This document shows positions 1-12,504 of a stretch of DNA of 64,000 nucleotides, piece after piece (the first letter of the stretch is position 1; every line of letters begins with the position of its first letter). The notes under the pieces were generated by a model. The model searched no databases. It had not been told where the DNA came from and saw nothing but the letters and a program-made list of their open reading frames with translations. Origin of the DNA: Silene conica (Eukaryota > Streptophyta > Magnoliopsida > Caryophyllales > Caryophyllaceae). The position numbers were made by a program, and so were the translations under genes. The stretch lies in NCBI GenBank assembly GCA_029255685.2, contig CM055318.2, positions 32,476,001 through 32,540,000 on the forward strand, written 5' to 3'.

Positions 1-677
1 AAGAACTTTGCATAGGCCGCAACTTGAGCGACCAAGTCAATAAATGGTACACTCACCTGAATATCCTTAACTACCTTCATAAGCCTCCCAAACTGCCGTT
101 CGAGTTTGTATTGCTTTAATCGATGTTGAAAAGGTAGTTGAACTTGAATTGGTTCGGTGTCCCTGGCCTTTTCATAGCATTTGGAGCAATGTCGTTAGTT
201 ACTGGGGTTCCTCGATCAAGGGACCTTGAAAATCGTAGTTGTGCATCCTGGGACTGGGTTCCTCGATCGAGTATGTGGGACCTCGATCGAGGGACCTTGG
301 TACTGGGTGCATTTTCTTTCTCATTCATCCTCAATTTGTGAGACTCATCAAAGCTTTCTTTACCAACCTCTTCTCCTTTATTCAAGGGCACTTGTCGGCT
401 AGCATAATTAAGTACCGCTCCTAAGGAAATGAAATTCACTTGCTCATGGGATTGCTTACCTTGAGGAGGGAATTGTCCAGTTTCCCGCGATGAATTCCGA
501 GTTGCCAACTGAGCTACCTGAGTATCCAACATCTTACTGTGGGCAATAAAATCAGAGATCTGGATAGTTTGTTACTGTTGATTATGCAAACTCTGCTACA
601 ACAAAGCTTTCATCTATGCTATTCATTAAATAGAGGTGGAGGAGGGGGTTGCATTGATTGAAAACACCCTTGATTCT
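1..677 (-). pseudogene. Degenerate Athila-type gag C-terminus and start of protease region
   Basis: Read on the minus strand, 116-532 encodes a conserved Athila-lineage gag tail: a region like DTQVAQLA, then GQFPPQGKQSHEQVN, where intact relatives have an LRSG box soon after (here SLGAV). Residues 1-115, in another frame, continue into the usual gag-protease linker (a VPFIDL...AYAKF pattern). So the element runs off the left edge of the window with protease beyond it. Frame changes and a stop near 560 show it is dead. The linker carries three near-identical blocks around CCTCGATCGAGG (about 210-300). It is broken on its upstream side by the chromovirus LTR starting at 678. Confidence 0.75.
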
Positions 678-3090
678 GTAACACCCCCATTTATTTAAGA
701 GCCTTTAGCAAGACATTCTCAAATAAATCGAACTGTTTACCATCTCGGAATTTCCGAGGTAGTGAATAACAAAGTAAAACAAACCAAGGTACTTTATATA
801 AAACTGGTTAAATTTAAACTTTTGATATTACAACTACTACGCAAAGAATAAAAGTACAACTGATAACATCTAAGTATGTGATCTAATCCTAAGTAGGTCC
901 AAGCCATGTCTCTCTCCATGCCCAAGCTCCTAATCCATTCGTCTCTGACCTGTAAAATCTACTCCCCATTCCGGATCATCGTTGGTGTCACACGAATACA
1001 CTGTCAACCTCGCGGTCGAGTAGGATAACACAAAATCATAATGCAATAAATAATGATATGCAAATGCCCTGATATGACTGAGCTCAATCTCAATCTCAAC
1101 CCGAAACACCTATCATAACCCGAAACACCAACCCATATTGAACCTCCCGGCAGAGTATCATCGACCGTCGTCGATCACCAGCAGAAAAGCTGAAGACACC
1201 AGGCCTGGTCTGCAGAACCACCCTGGGCTTTATATAAAAACAATATCCGTCCATATCTTTCTCAATACCCAATGCATATTCTATGCTCATGAATGCAATA
1301 TTAAAAGAATCAACCATTAAACATCAATCTCACATAATCATGCTTGCATCCATAAAATACAATTTATTCATCCATTCATAACACATCATAGAATATAGTG
1401 TCAGTGTATCCTACCTGGATAGCAATATAATCCCATCACGCAGCTAACATCCAATCAGCAGAATCACTTTACCACATACTCAACACCTAAAAAAATAATA
1501 TACTTAATTACTAACTAATACAATTACGCTATTAATATAATATATCAATTATTCAAATTAATGATTTAAATAATAAATTACGCATAACAAGACCATATTA
1601 AACACGAATACTTCAATTAACTTGAGTAATCCGTCCTTATTACTTTTATAACAAATTCCTATTGAATAAACGAACATAGAAAATATACCTGAACTATTGA
1701 TAACTGTCACATTCTTGCATAGTAAAATTCACTTAGCAATTTAATAGATAAATATCATGAACAAAATTACTAATACTAATATGTCGACACTAAAAATATT
1801 ATAACAATAATATACTAACAATAAACAATAATAAAAATATTAATAATATTATTATTAATCACATAATAATAACTGTAATAATGTAAGGTAATAACAATAC
1901 TAGCAACAACAATAATAATAATAATAGTAATTGTAGTAGCAACAACAACATAACATAACAGAATACTAATATTGAATTCATAATACTCATACTCATACTA
2001 ATAATAATAATAATAACAACACAACGACAACAACAACTATAAGATTAATAACATAACGACATCAGCAACAACATCGACGCAACTCTGTATACACTACTCG
2101 CACACCCTACTTCCCGACATCACCGCCACCAACCAAGACACCCACGACCACCATCAACTATCCTATACTCAACTATGTACTACCAACTACCACTACCACA
2201 CATTGCACATCACCAGGAGCCACCACAACAACCACCACGACAATTCTAAACAGCCTGCACACACGTTATTACTCTGTTTTCCAGCAACTCGTATGTGCAC
2301 CCCCTTATTCTCGCGCTAATTCCTCTCACCACCATGCCCAACACTACCCCTGGCTATCACCGTTGTCACCACTGACTCACGGTGGTTCCAGGGATAACCC
2401 ACTCTTACCCCTGTCCTCATATGAACCACCACGACAATTTCTCTAACTTCACTGCTCACACACGACTCACAACCCCCCTGTTCTGACTCTACCATTTTGA
2501 ACGACTACCACCGACGGCATTCCCCACATATGGCCACCACACCGACACCAGGGTGGTCGCCACTACACCAGTAAACTTCCACCCACAACCCAGATGCAGA
2601 AACTACTCCCAAACAGACCCAAAACCAGACACAAAATAGTCGTGAGACTCGCATCCCTGTTTCTGGTTTGAACTCGAAACTACTAGCTTATGGTGGTGCT
2701 CCAATCACCACGAGCCAACCTACCACCACCCACGCAACCTACTAACATCCTACTACCATTACCCATAGATTCATACCAAAACGAGACCTGATTACACACT
2801 TCGAATAAACAACTGAAAAAACGAAATAGAGACGAACAACATTATGACTGTCGACAATTATCGCGTTTATAGTGATGCCCACGGTGGTCCTGTAGTTATT
2901 GACGATGGTAGGTGTGGGAAGGGTCCTACAAAGATTACTCTAGGCCAAAGTATACTACGTCGAAGGTCCATTAAGAGCGAGAATAAAAGCCTTGAACTTA
3001 CATCGATGATGAGCGATGAAGACGATGATGCGTGATTGGCAGATCTTTCTTCCCTTCTCCTCCATCTCACGGTGGTGGCTGCTAGGGTAT
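678..3090 (-). mobile_element. Chromovirus-type (Tekay/Del-like) LTR 'F', distal half
   Basis: The plus strand starts TGTAACACCC at 678. The matching far end is GGGTATTACA at 19480, giving a minus-strand LTR that begins TGTAATACCCCG and ends GGGTGTTACA, a form common in plant chromoviruses. The LTR is interrupted at 3090 by element A, whose 5-bp duplication GGTAT (3086-3090, 18465-18469) brackets it exactly. Positions about 2013-2690 are closely repeated at 21683-22325. No coding capacity is supported; the small ORFs here are not protein-like. The lineage is inferred from the termini and from the polypurine tract next to 19480. Confidence 0.7.
1795..2070. repeat. AT-rich low-complexity tract with AAT/ACA triplet runs
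   Basis: Long interrupted runs of AAT, ATA and ACA triplets inside LTR F. They precede the C-rich, CCA-rich stretch (2090-2640) that is also present in the second F-type copy. Confidence 0.7.
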
Positions 3091-4187
3091 TGATGAGCTC
3101 TATTTTGGTCTTGTTTTTCATTGTATATTCTTCATTTTCGGTCCCGATTTGACCTCTTTTTGCGTACCGTTCCTTGATTTTACGTCCATTTCCCCTACTA
3201 TTCCTATTTGGTTCCCATGTTGTAGGTATTGTGGCGAGAATGAAGAAGCGGAGGCAAACGAGATGATTTTTGGAGCAAAATGAGAAGAAAATGCAAGAAA
3301 TCACTCCAGGCCCTCCCAGTCGGTTCCCAGCCGGCGGCCGGTAGGCCGGCTGGGGATCTTGACTTGACTTTTGGACGAAAAATGAAGAAAGTTACAGGCC
3401 TTGAAATTTGATCCTAAGCCGGTGCCCAACCGGCAGCCGGTAGGCCGGCTGGGGAGCACTTCCATACTTAGCCAATTTCGAGATTTGAAGAATTCATGTT
3501 TTGGGCAGATCTATAAGAAAAGACTCCCAGCCGGTGGCCAACCGGCAACCGGTCTACCGACTGGTGGTACCTGTACAAGGAAGAAAAAGAAGCAAAAGTC
3601 AGAAATCTCATATCAGGTTCCCAACCGGTGGCCAACCGGCTGGCTGTAGCTGTGTTGATGAAAACAATGAAGGAAAAAGTCAGAAGTTTGCAAAAGGACT
3701 CCCAGCCGGTCCACCACCGGCAGCCGGTTGACCGGCTGAAAGTCAGATTTCAGAATTTCGCACACTATATAAACCCGCACTTAGTCTATTATTTTTTACG
3801 CAACATTTGAGATATTTTCATACTTATTTTAGGGTTTTTACTATTCCATTCATATACACTTAGGCATCAAAAATCTCTTAAAAACTCTAATCTTTCCTTA
3901 GTTATAATTTTAATCTTGTAGTTCTTGATAATCCTTCCTTAGTCACTCTCCTAGTTATTGTTCTTAGTAATTGTTCTAGGTTTTTGGTTGTAATTTGGAG
4001 GGTTTGAGAAGACTCTTCTTTTGTAATCAAAGCTATTCACTTTAATCAAGTTGTTGGTATAATATTTCCTCTCTTTACTTAGTATTTCATTTGTTTAAGT
4101 TTTCCTTGTTCATTTGCTTACTTATATCATAATACAACATGTTTAACATTGATTCCTCATTTGTTCATGTTTCCTTCTTAATCATGA
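3091..4187 (+). repeat. 5' LTR of A, first segment
   Basis: Matches 16773-17871 of the 3' LTR with scattered substitutions and small indels. It contains several GCCGG hairpin blocks between 3310 and 3745. The match stops just after AATCATG, where copia sequence begins. Confidence 0.9.
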
Positions 4188-4188
4188 G

Positions 4189-5430
4189 TGGGATCTTGTG
4201 GACCTACCTGCAAAGGTACGTCCCCTTCAATGCAAATGGCTTTACAAAATAAAGCATGCCGTGGAAGGTAAACAAGATATCCATAAGGCAATACTAGTTG
4301 CTAAAGGTTTCACCCAAGTGCCAGGCTTGCACTACGATGAGATCTTTGCACCCGTAGTTATGCTACGTTCCATTCGGATTATCTTAGCGATCGCCGCATT
4401 TCACGATTATGAAATATGGCAACTGGACGTTAAAACCGCCTTCTTAAACGGTTATTTGGAGGAAGAGTTGTACATGGTACAACCCGAGGGTTTTATTGAT
4501 CCAGAAAATCCTAAGAAGGTTTGCAAGCTTAAGCGTTCCATCTATGGACTTAAGCAAGCATCACTGAGTTGGAATCATCGCTTCGACCAAGTGATAAAAG
4601 AGAATGGATTTGTTCGATCAGTCGAGGAACCATGTCTCTATATCAAGTCGAGTGGGAGCAAGATTGTCTTCATAGTACTGTATGTCGATGAAATACTCTT
4701 GATTGGGAATGACATACCTCTCCTTTCTTCGGTTAAAGCATGGTTGAAAAACTATTTCCAGATGAAAGATCTGGGAGAGGCACAAAGAATTTTGGGCATC
4801 CGTATCTACAGGGATAGATCACGACGGATATTGTCTCTCAGTCAGGAGTCTTACATAGATAAGATTCTAGAGAGATTCAGCATGACGAACTCCAAGAAAG
4901 GGCTCCTTCCTATGAATACTGGGCTTCACTTGAGCAAGTCTCAAGAAGCTAAGACATTGGAAGAGAAAGAGCGCATGAGTCGGATTCCTTATGCTTCGGC
5001 AATAGGATCGATCATGTATGCCATGATATGCACACGTCCAGACGTTGCATATGCATTGAGTATGACCAGTCGATTCCAAGCTCATCCAGGTGAACAACAC
5101 TAGATGGCCGTGAAAAACATTCTTAAGTACCTACGGAGGACTAAAGATTGGGGATTGACTTATGGAGGCGACTTAACGCTCTGCGCCACGGGTTACGCAG
5201 ATGCTAGCTTCCAAACGGATCGAGATGACTCGAAATCTCAGTCTGGATTCGTTTTTTACTCTTAATGGCGCTGCTGTCAGCTGGAAAAGTTCTAAACAGA
5301 GTGTTATAGCAGATTCTACAACTGAGTCCGCGTAAAAGAAGATATTCATTGATAAGATCGCTACGGATGACAACATAGATGATCCTCTCACTAAACATTA
5401 CCACGTGATAAGCATGAAGGGCACATAATT
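4189..5430 (+). pseudogene. Copia reverse transcriptase / RNase H remnant
   Basis: An open frame from 4189 to 5103 gives the copia RT core: LQCKWLYKIK, YDEIFAPVV, LDVKTAFLNGYLEEELYM and KRSIYGLKQAS. The catalytic YVDD box reads YVDE at 4681-4692, so one of the paired aspartates is lost. A TAG at 5101 replaces a Trp codon found in the sister copy at about 51951. RNase H then continues (ILKYLRR, YADASFQTDRDDSKSQSGFVF), breaks frame near 5255 and jumps about 200 bp near 5330 to the terminal IDKIATDDN region. Clearly non-functional. Confidence 0.9.
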
Positions 5431-6324
5431 CCATGGGAATTAGATGTGTTCCTAAGTTGTAGTACTCTTTTATGAATTCTTGTAATAATTCATTTTCTCG
5501 TGTACTCTATTCAACCTCATTGTTATGATATATAATGTTTTGTTTTTCATGTGGAATTTTACGCCAAATTTGAACACCACAAAGTGAACTGATTAACATT
5601 ACATCGTTTTAGTCCTTGATTACCCACTTGAGCTCATAACTCAGGTAATCATTTTGTGACGTTGGTTGATGGTGGGTTCAACGAGCCATAAGTCACACGG
5701 CTGACTGACCAATCACAAAGGCGAGTTATAAGGATATCTCGTAGGACACCCCGTGACAACGTTATGGAGTCCTAAATGTTTTATAACATTGGGTGCCAGG
5801 TCGTGGATAGGACCTCCATAGTGTTCCTTAGAGTCGAGTCTTTTGACTTTCAACTGTCTCTTGAGATTAAGGCAGATTTTGGGTAACTTTGGTTTTTTTC
5901 CCACGGTCATCGTAACAGGGGCCAAGAGGATTTTTTCTGGGTTATTTCATGCTGCGCGATATCGGCAGGATTCGAGTTGAGGGAAATATCCAAACCCTTA
6001 TCAAGATTTTATCATTTCTCAGGGCCACTCGAGGAGTAGTAACTGAAATGCATGGCCATGCTCGAATACAGATTCGTTTTATCAGTTAAGTTACTCTCTA
6101 GTCGGGGAAACCACTCTTGATACAGATCGCTTGTGAGATACGACCTTTGCGAATACGGATTTGCAAATTGTCTTACATTGAGTGGGAGAAATTTTAAAAG
6201 GATATGAGAATCGGTTATCGCACCTACACTTGTACGGACAAGTGGGAGTTTGTTGGAGCTTGTGTCCTCCACATGTAGTGTGATAACGTCATTGCACATA
6301 CCCTTGTACGGACAAGTGGGAGAT
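5431..6324 (+). other. Copia 3' untranslated region, long and conserved, ending in polypurine tract
   Basis: About 0.9 kb between the pol stop and the LTR. The stretch from about 5570 is recognisable in G (52613-54144, interrupted by a TRIM) and, more diverged, in gag-only element H (57995-58649). Shared landmarks are AAAGTGAACTG, GGTCGTGG, GGCCACTCGAGGAG and GCATGGCCATGCTCG. It ends with the polypurine tract ACAAGTGGGAGAT next to the LTR. Confidence 0.8.
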
Positions 6325-7334
6325 TGTTGGGGCTGGTGTCCTTGACAATTAAGTACAATGACTTATTAAATCTCTTTAAGGATCACAAGGGCATACTTCA
6401 GTATTATTATCAGTTGATCCACGTTTATCAATAACGGTTGGCTTGCTAGATAAGTTTGACGTTATTGTCATACGGATGGCGGTGATCAACTGGTCCTTAT
6501 ACGTCACACCTATAGGACACGTTTTGAGAGATGTGAAGGTATGAAAATACAGTCACATTTATGCCGGATATGACTAAACAGTTAGTCAGAGGTATTGACT
6601 ATTAAATTAGTCAATGAGATGTTGAGATTATTATTTAATACGGATTAAATAATTTTAGCTAATACGGATTACATGATTAATTCGTAAAATTAAATATAAA
6701 CGGTTATATTTAATTAAATATTGATTTCGCGTATTAATATAAACAGTTATATTAATTCGGGTAATTATACAATATCGTAATTTTATCAGACCATTATTAA
6801 TACATCGACTGAATGAATATCTGATAACATGTATGCGATTTATAATTAATACCCGCGAATAATATTTAGCAAAACGGGTCGAATCACACATTAGAATAAG
6901 GTAAGAGTGGAAAGCCCACTCTTACCCTAATGGGTCGGCCGGCCGTGTATTACATAAGGAGAAGAATTCTCCTTATGTGGGACTACTGCTTTTTGATTGT
7001 TTTCACTGACAAAACACATCTCAAAGAAAAATTAGGGTTTTGAGAACATTCTTCTCCCAAAACTCAGATCTCACATCTAAAATCTCAAAAGCTCTCCCCA
7101 TATTGCAAGGCAATTGGAGAGCATTTTCTAGCACACGCGGCATCATCTTAAACAAAGTCTTGGGTGCAAGTTATAGGAGGGAATTTATTTTAATTCCTGT
7201 TCTTAGGCCAATTCAAGCAAGGACCCAAGGTTGTATTCTTTTCATGTTTTTATTTATCTTATGACCATATTCACAACTGTAAATTTCATTATAATCCTTC
7301 AAGTTTAGGGCGAATACATGCTTTATTTCCCACA
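6325..7334 (+). repeat. 3' LTR of the copia fragment
   Basis: Begins TGTTGGGGCTGG and ends TTTCCCACA. It aligns with G's LTR (42482-43505), sharing GATTGGCTTGCTAG-type and GACGTTATTGTCATA blocks. It contains the TTAGGCCAATTCAAGCAAGG segment seen in family members before the LTR end. Confidence 0.85.
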
Positions 7335-7636
7335 AGACTTACCATAGAAGTAACACGAGACCGTTATCTTATGTTTGGTTACCGACTTGCCTAAGTGACC
7401 CCCGACACCCTAGTTCTCCTTATCATCAATCTAATCTTAGCATTATTGTTCTTATTTGCCTTTAGTTGTTAGTCTTTTTACAAACCAACCTATTACCCCC
7501 GACTTAGGCTTTAATTAGAACCTAACTAATCAATTTCCCCACCATCTTCGCGTTCGACCCCGAACTTAATACAACTTACTTTCGGGTTTAAAAATCTTGT
7601 TTGATGACCGGTAGTGACGGCAAATTCCGGCCGTCA
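7335..7636 (+). repeat. 5' LTR of A, final segment
   Basis: Resumes at AGACTTACCATAG, matching 18163-18464 of the 3' LTR, and ends GGCCGTCA directly before the primer binding site. Confidence 0.9.
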
Positions 7637-7639
7637 AAA

Positions 7640-7657
7640 TGGCGCCGTTGCCGGGGA
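7640..7657 (+). promoter_or_regulatory. Primer binding site of A (tRNA-Asp)
   Basis: TGGCGCCGTTGCCGGGGA lies 3 nt after the 5' LTR. It is complementary to the 3' end of plant tRNA-Asp, the usual Athila primer. Confidence 0.9.
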
Positions 7658-7819
7658 TGGTGCTAGAAATTGTTTAGTTTAGTTTTAGTTTTAGCTTTAG
7701 TTAGTTGTGCTTTCTTTGTTTTGGTCAAAGCTTTGTTAGTTAAGTGTAGAGTGGTTGATATTTTACTCTCCCTAGTGCCTAAAAAAACACTAGGACGACT
7801 AATTTTGGGCCAAGTTTTT

Positions 7820-9992
7820 ATGCCTAGGGGTGATTCTAATTCTTTGTTTTCGACTTCTGAACCGGAAAGGCTTTTTTGAGCCTTAAGGAGGAGGACTATA
7901 GCGAAAGTGAGAATTGCTTCCCACGCATCTAGTAGCCACAACAACCCATCTACCCGAACCACAAAGCCCAAATCAAAGCATTCCAAGCCCAACCTCTGAA
8001 AACTTCGACTACCCATTCTACCAATCACCATCACCCTCACCTCACATTCCAAACCACCCACAAATTCCCATAATGGCCGCCCTTAGAGATCACAATCGGC
8101 CAAACCACAATGTTACAACAAACCCAATCAATTTTGGCACTCTTGTGCCCCAAAACTTCGAGATTCACCTTTCTCAAATGAGCTCTATTGAGAAGAATGC
8201 TTTTAGTGGAGCCTCTCATGAAGATGCTCACGGACATTTGAGAAAGTTTAAGGGCAAAGTTGCCATGATCAAGAAGACGGGGGTGCCGGAAGAAACTTTG
8301 AGGCTAATGCTCTTCCCCTACTCATTGACGGACAAGGCGGATAGGTGGTTGAACATTCATCCCCCTAATACCTTTACTACTTGGGATGACTTGATCACGG
8401 CTTTTCTCGCTAAGTACTATCCATCTTCGAAAACCGCAATGCTCCGTAATGAAATCACCCAATTTCAACAGGATGAGGTTGAAAGCTTGGGAGAGGCATG
8501 GGATCGGTACCAAGACTTGTTTGCTAGGTGTCCTCATCACGGGATACCTACGTGGTAAACAACCCAAACCTTCTTTCAAACTCTTCTCCCACGCACCAAG
8601 GAGATGGTGAATGCGTCCGCGGGGGGTAGTTTTGACCACCTCCCGAATGAAGATGGGACCGAGCTTATCAAGAAGATAGTGGATTCCGAAGAAAACTATG
8701 GTACAAGAGGAAATTCATTGAGAAGAAGTATTAAGTACCCCAATGAGAGCCTCTCCAACTCCAAAGCAAATGAAGATACAAATGCCAAAATTGATTTGTT
8801 GACTAAAAAGTTGGAGGAGTTAACAAAGGGGTCTTCAAGCAAAGAGACTAAGGGAAACACTCCGGGAATGTACCAAGTGCATAATGTTGTTTCTTGTGAC
8901 TTGTGTGGAGGAAGTGGGCACACATTCGATGTATGTGCTAATAATTCTTATGAGGGAAGTGGGAGTGAAGAGGAGTTGTATGCCTTCCAAGCATTCAACA
9001 ACTCAAGGAGTCAAAACACTTTCAACCCAAACTCCAATTACTACCATCCGGGCATTCGTGGAAGCCCTTACATGAGCTACAAGAGCACAAACGTCTTGAA
9101 CCCGCACCAACTTCAACAACCCCAAGTTCAAAATCCACCCGGTTTCCAAACAAGGGGTGGAAATTTCAATCCAAGAAACAACTACCACAATCAAAACTTC
9201 TATCAAGGGAGTCAATCAAATCAAGCCAACCAAGGCTTTCCACAAAATTTCAATGACCCAAATTTCAACAATCAAAACAATCAAAACTTCAATCCACCAA
9301 ACCAAAATCTCAACCAACCACCATTCCAAAACAACCCCAATCAAAACCAAAACAACTTTAACCACAATCCACAACAAAATTTCAATAACAACCAAAATCC
9401 CAACAACCCAAACTACAATCCAAACTTCAATCAAAACTTTCCATCAAACAACCAAAACCAAAACTTCAACAACCAAGCTCCAAGAGGAAACTCCCAAGGT
9501 GGGGGTACAAGGAACGATTATGGGTTCCCCTTGCCCCTCACCAATGCGCCTCATCAAGACTCGACAAGCGATTCCCAAGTGGGGGAGTTGTTGAAACTTG
9601 TCAAAAACATGCAAGCAACTCACACCCAAGAAATGGCGAATTTGAAGAGTGCCAATCAAACAGAAATACGGGAAATGGAGGCTCGAGTTGCCTCTCAAGC
9701 TCTAGAAAACCCACAAAGGCCACCGGGCGTCTTCCTTGCCCAAGGCCAAAGTTCTAAGGATGCCTCACATAATCACCAAGCACATACGGTGATCTTGAGG
9801 AGTGGTACGGAGCTAGAGGACCCGTATAAAGACTACAATTTCGGTGAAGAGGAGCCCATTTTGGAGCTTGTGAAAGAGAAGGAAAAGGGAGTTGATGCAA
9901 GCACTTCAAGGGATGACGAGTATTATGTGGAGGACCTCCCTTATGAGGAGAAAGAAGAAGAAGTTATATTGGAGGAAGTGGATACTATCTAA
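7820..9992 (+). pseudogene. gag: Gag polyprotein of A (broken)
   Basis: Structural capsid/nucleocapsid protein of an Athila-like element. The likely start is ATG 7820 (MPRGDSNSLF); a frame change follows before about 7910. The retrotransposon gag domain covers about 8127-8560 (FSGASHEDAHGHLRKF, LTDKADRWL, FLAKYYPSSKT). A single TAA at 8556-8558 interrupts it, and the same frame stays open from 8559 to 9992. A canonical CCHC knuckle (C-x2-C-x4-H-x4-C) lies at 8895-8936. A very Asn/Gln-rich low-complexity tract fills about 9000-9480, and the conserved LRSG box is near 9795. One stop and one frameshift separate it from an intact frame. Confidence 0.9.
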
Positions 9993-10878
9993 CCCTCAAC
10001 CTACTAGCTTGCCATATCCTTCAAGGGCTTTGAAGGGAAAAGAAAACTTCAAGTTCATCAACTTTTGCAAAATGCTTGAACAACTTGAAGTGACTCTTCC
10101 CTTCACGGATGTGATTTTGAATATGCCGACTTACTCAAAATTTTTGAAAGAAATCTTATCGGGAAAGAGGACCTTGGGTAACCAAGAAGTAATGGCTATG
10201 AAGGAGGAGTGTAGTGCACTTCTCCTCCAAAAGGTGCCAAAGAAACTTGGTGACCCGGGGAGCTTCTCTATCCCTTGCATAGTCGGTGGCATTCCTATCT
10301 CTCGTGCTCTTTGTGATTTGGGAGCTAGTGTTAGTGTACTTCCCTTGAAAGTTGCTAAAAGGATTGGTTTGAATGATTTGGTTCGAACAAGCATCACCCT
10401 CCAATTGGCGGATAGGTCCGTCAAGCGCCCTTTGGGGGTGCTTGAGGACGTACCCGTCAAGGTGGGTAAACATTTAATTCCCGTCGATTTTGTTGTCCTT
10501 GATATCCCGGAGGATAGCCACACCCCCATCATCTTCGGTAGGCCTTTCTTGGCTACCGGAGGCGTCTTGATAGACGTGAAGAATGGGCGGCTCACCTTTA
10601 GGGTTGGGGATGACAAACTTGAGTTTAATCTTCCTACTATAATGAAAGGTCCAAGACATGATGAGGCATTCACATTGGACATTGTGGAACAAGTGGTAAG
10701 AGAAATGGAAGAGGTGGGAGAAGACAAGGAGAGTCACATGGAGCAATTATGTGGCATCTCAACATGTGAAGATAAAGAGATGGATGAAAACCTCGAGCTT
10801 GATGATGATGAGGTAGAAAAAGTGGAGGGGATGCTCCATCCAAAGGTACAACTCAAACCCCTTCCTCCCTCCCTCTAG
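9993..10878 (+). pseudogene. pro: Aspartic protease region of A
   Basis: Cleaves the gag-pol precursor in active relatives. The frame is shifted relative to gag; the gag/pro overlap is open in this frame from 9892. The linker has the Athila pattern (FINFCKMLEQLEVTLPFTD...MPTYSKFLKEILSGKR). The active-site signature CDLGASVSVLPL is at about 10312-10347, followed by the flap/second half with HTPIIFGRPFLATGG. An in-frame TAG at 10876-10878 ends the frame where relatives read on into the RT (the next residues, YAFLGEGEAYP, are still recognisable). Confidence 0.88.
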
Positions 10879-12504
10879 TATGCCTTTCTTGGGGAGGGAG
10901 AGGCTTACCCAGCGATTATCAATGCTAACCTCAATGAGCACCAAGAATCCAAGCTCATTTCAACCTTGAAGGATCATAAGAGCTCATTAGGGTATAGCCT
11001 TGACGACATCAAGGGTCTAAGCCCGAGTCTTTACATGCATAGGATAATTCTTGAGGAGGGGAGTAGTCCAAGAGTGGAGGGGCAAATGTGGTTGAACCCC
11101 AAGATGGCCGAGGTAGTGAAAAGTGAGGTTTTGAAATTACTTGATGCCGGCATCATCTATCAAATAACCGATAGTAGGTGGGTGATCCCCGTACACGTTG
11201 TCCCCAAGAAAGGGGGTGTGACTATGGTCACACAAGCGGATGGGACTCTCCTCCCTACTCGTCCGGTGACCGGATGGAGGATGTGCATCGATTACCGGAA
11301 GTTAAAAGCGGCGACCCTCAAAGACCATTTCCCCATTCCCTTCATAGACCCAATGCTTGAAAGATTGGCGGGGCATGCTTACTATTGTTTCCTTGATGGT
11401 TACTCCGGGTTCTTTCAAATACCCATCCACCCGGAGGACCAAGAGAAGACTACCTTCACTTGTCCTCAAGGAGTCTATGCTTACCGAAGAATGTCATTTG
11501 GGTTGTGTAACGCACCCGGCACCTTTCAAAGGTGTATGATGGCAATCTTCGCGGATTTCCTTGAGACAAGCATGAAAGTCTTCATGGATGACTTTAGTGT
11601 GTATGGGGATTCGTTTGAGTTGGGTCTAGAGAATTTGAAGAATGTTCTTGATAGATGTGAAGAGCATAACCTCGTCCTTAATTGGGAAAAATGCCACTTT
11701 ATGGTTGAGGAGGAAGTTGTGCTCGGTCATGTCGTGTCTAAGAGGGGAGTTGAAGTTGATGGCGCAAATATTGCCGTGATAGAGAACTTATCACCTCCCA
11801 CAAATGTGAGGGGGGTGAAAAGTTTTCTAGGCCACGCCGGTTTTTACCGGCGTTTCATTAAAGACTTTTCAAAAATTTCTAAGCCATTGACTTCACTTCT
11901 CCTTAAGGACGCCCCTTTTGTGTTTACTAATGAGTTTGTTGAAGCTTTTTCAAGGATCAAGGAAGCCTTAATCACGGCCCCAATCATCCGGGCACCGCAT
12001 TGGGGTCTTCCCTTCGAAATCATGTGTGATGCTTCGGATTTCGTGGTTGGAGCGCTGCTTGGTCAAGTAGTTGACAAGAGACATCATGTCATTTACTACT
12101 CGAGCAAGACTCTAGACCGGACTCAAGCTCATTATTCAACCACGGAGAAAGAGATGTTGGCTATTGTTCATGCCATAGAGAAATTCCGTCCATACCTAGT
12201 GGGTTCCAAAGTGATCATTTAATCCGACCATACCGCTTTAAGACAGTTGATGTTGAAGAAGGATGCCAAGCCTAGGCTATTGATATGGGTCCTTTTGCTC
12301 CAAGAGTTTGATCTAGAGATTAGGGACAAGTCGGGGTCGGAGAATGTTGTTGCAGACCACTTGTCTAGATTGACTATTGAAGATCATGGTTTACAAGATA
12401 AGGATGGGCCGATTAATGAATGGTTGCATGCGCGAGGATAGCTTGATGGCTATAGGAAATTTTGCGGATCTAGCCAACTATCTTGTTAATGGCTTTATCC
12501 CCGA
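10879..12504 (+). pseudogene. pol: Reverse transcriptase / RNase H of A
   Basis: The RT core is uninterrupted from 10966 to 12222: GWRMCIDYRKLKAAT, DHFPIPFIDPMLERLAGH, CFLDGYSGFFQIPIHPEDQ. The catalytic box FMDDFSV is at 11581-11601, with both aspartates kept. RNase H follows (FEIMCDASDFVVGALLG, YSTTEKEMLAIVHAIEKFRPYL). A TAA at 12220-12222 cuts it just before the conserved SDHTALRQL segment. A frameshift occurs near 12432-12440. Reading then runs into the hAT-type MITE at 12505. Confidence 0.9.

Larger units (their letters stand above)
4188..7334 (+). mobile_element. 3' half of a Ty1/copia element lodged in the 5' LTR of A
   Basis: Sequence from the reverse transcriptase to the end of a 3' LTR. 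It is the same family as element G (50998-54144 and its LTRs). The 5' LTR, gag, protease and integrase are absent. The host LTR also lost about 293 bp at the left junction (17872-18164 in the intact LTR). A full insertion followed by one deletion across its 5' side explains both losses. No target duplication survives. Confidence 0.85.

Noticed and set aside
2844-3035. 63-residue ORF with acidic tail just before element A
   Set aside because: Inside LTR F, unsupported by any domain; the frame ends before the insertion.
3401-3731. Open frames rich in RLPAGGQPA-like repeats in the LTR of A (also 17072-17495)
   Set aside because: They are translations of GCCGG hairpin blocks, open in several frames because the repeats lack stops.
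9157-9594. Lys/Thr/Ile-rich ORFs overlapping gag of A on both strands
   Set aside because: Frame shadows of the Asn/Gln-rich CAA/AAC tract of gag.
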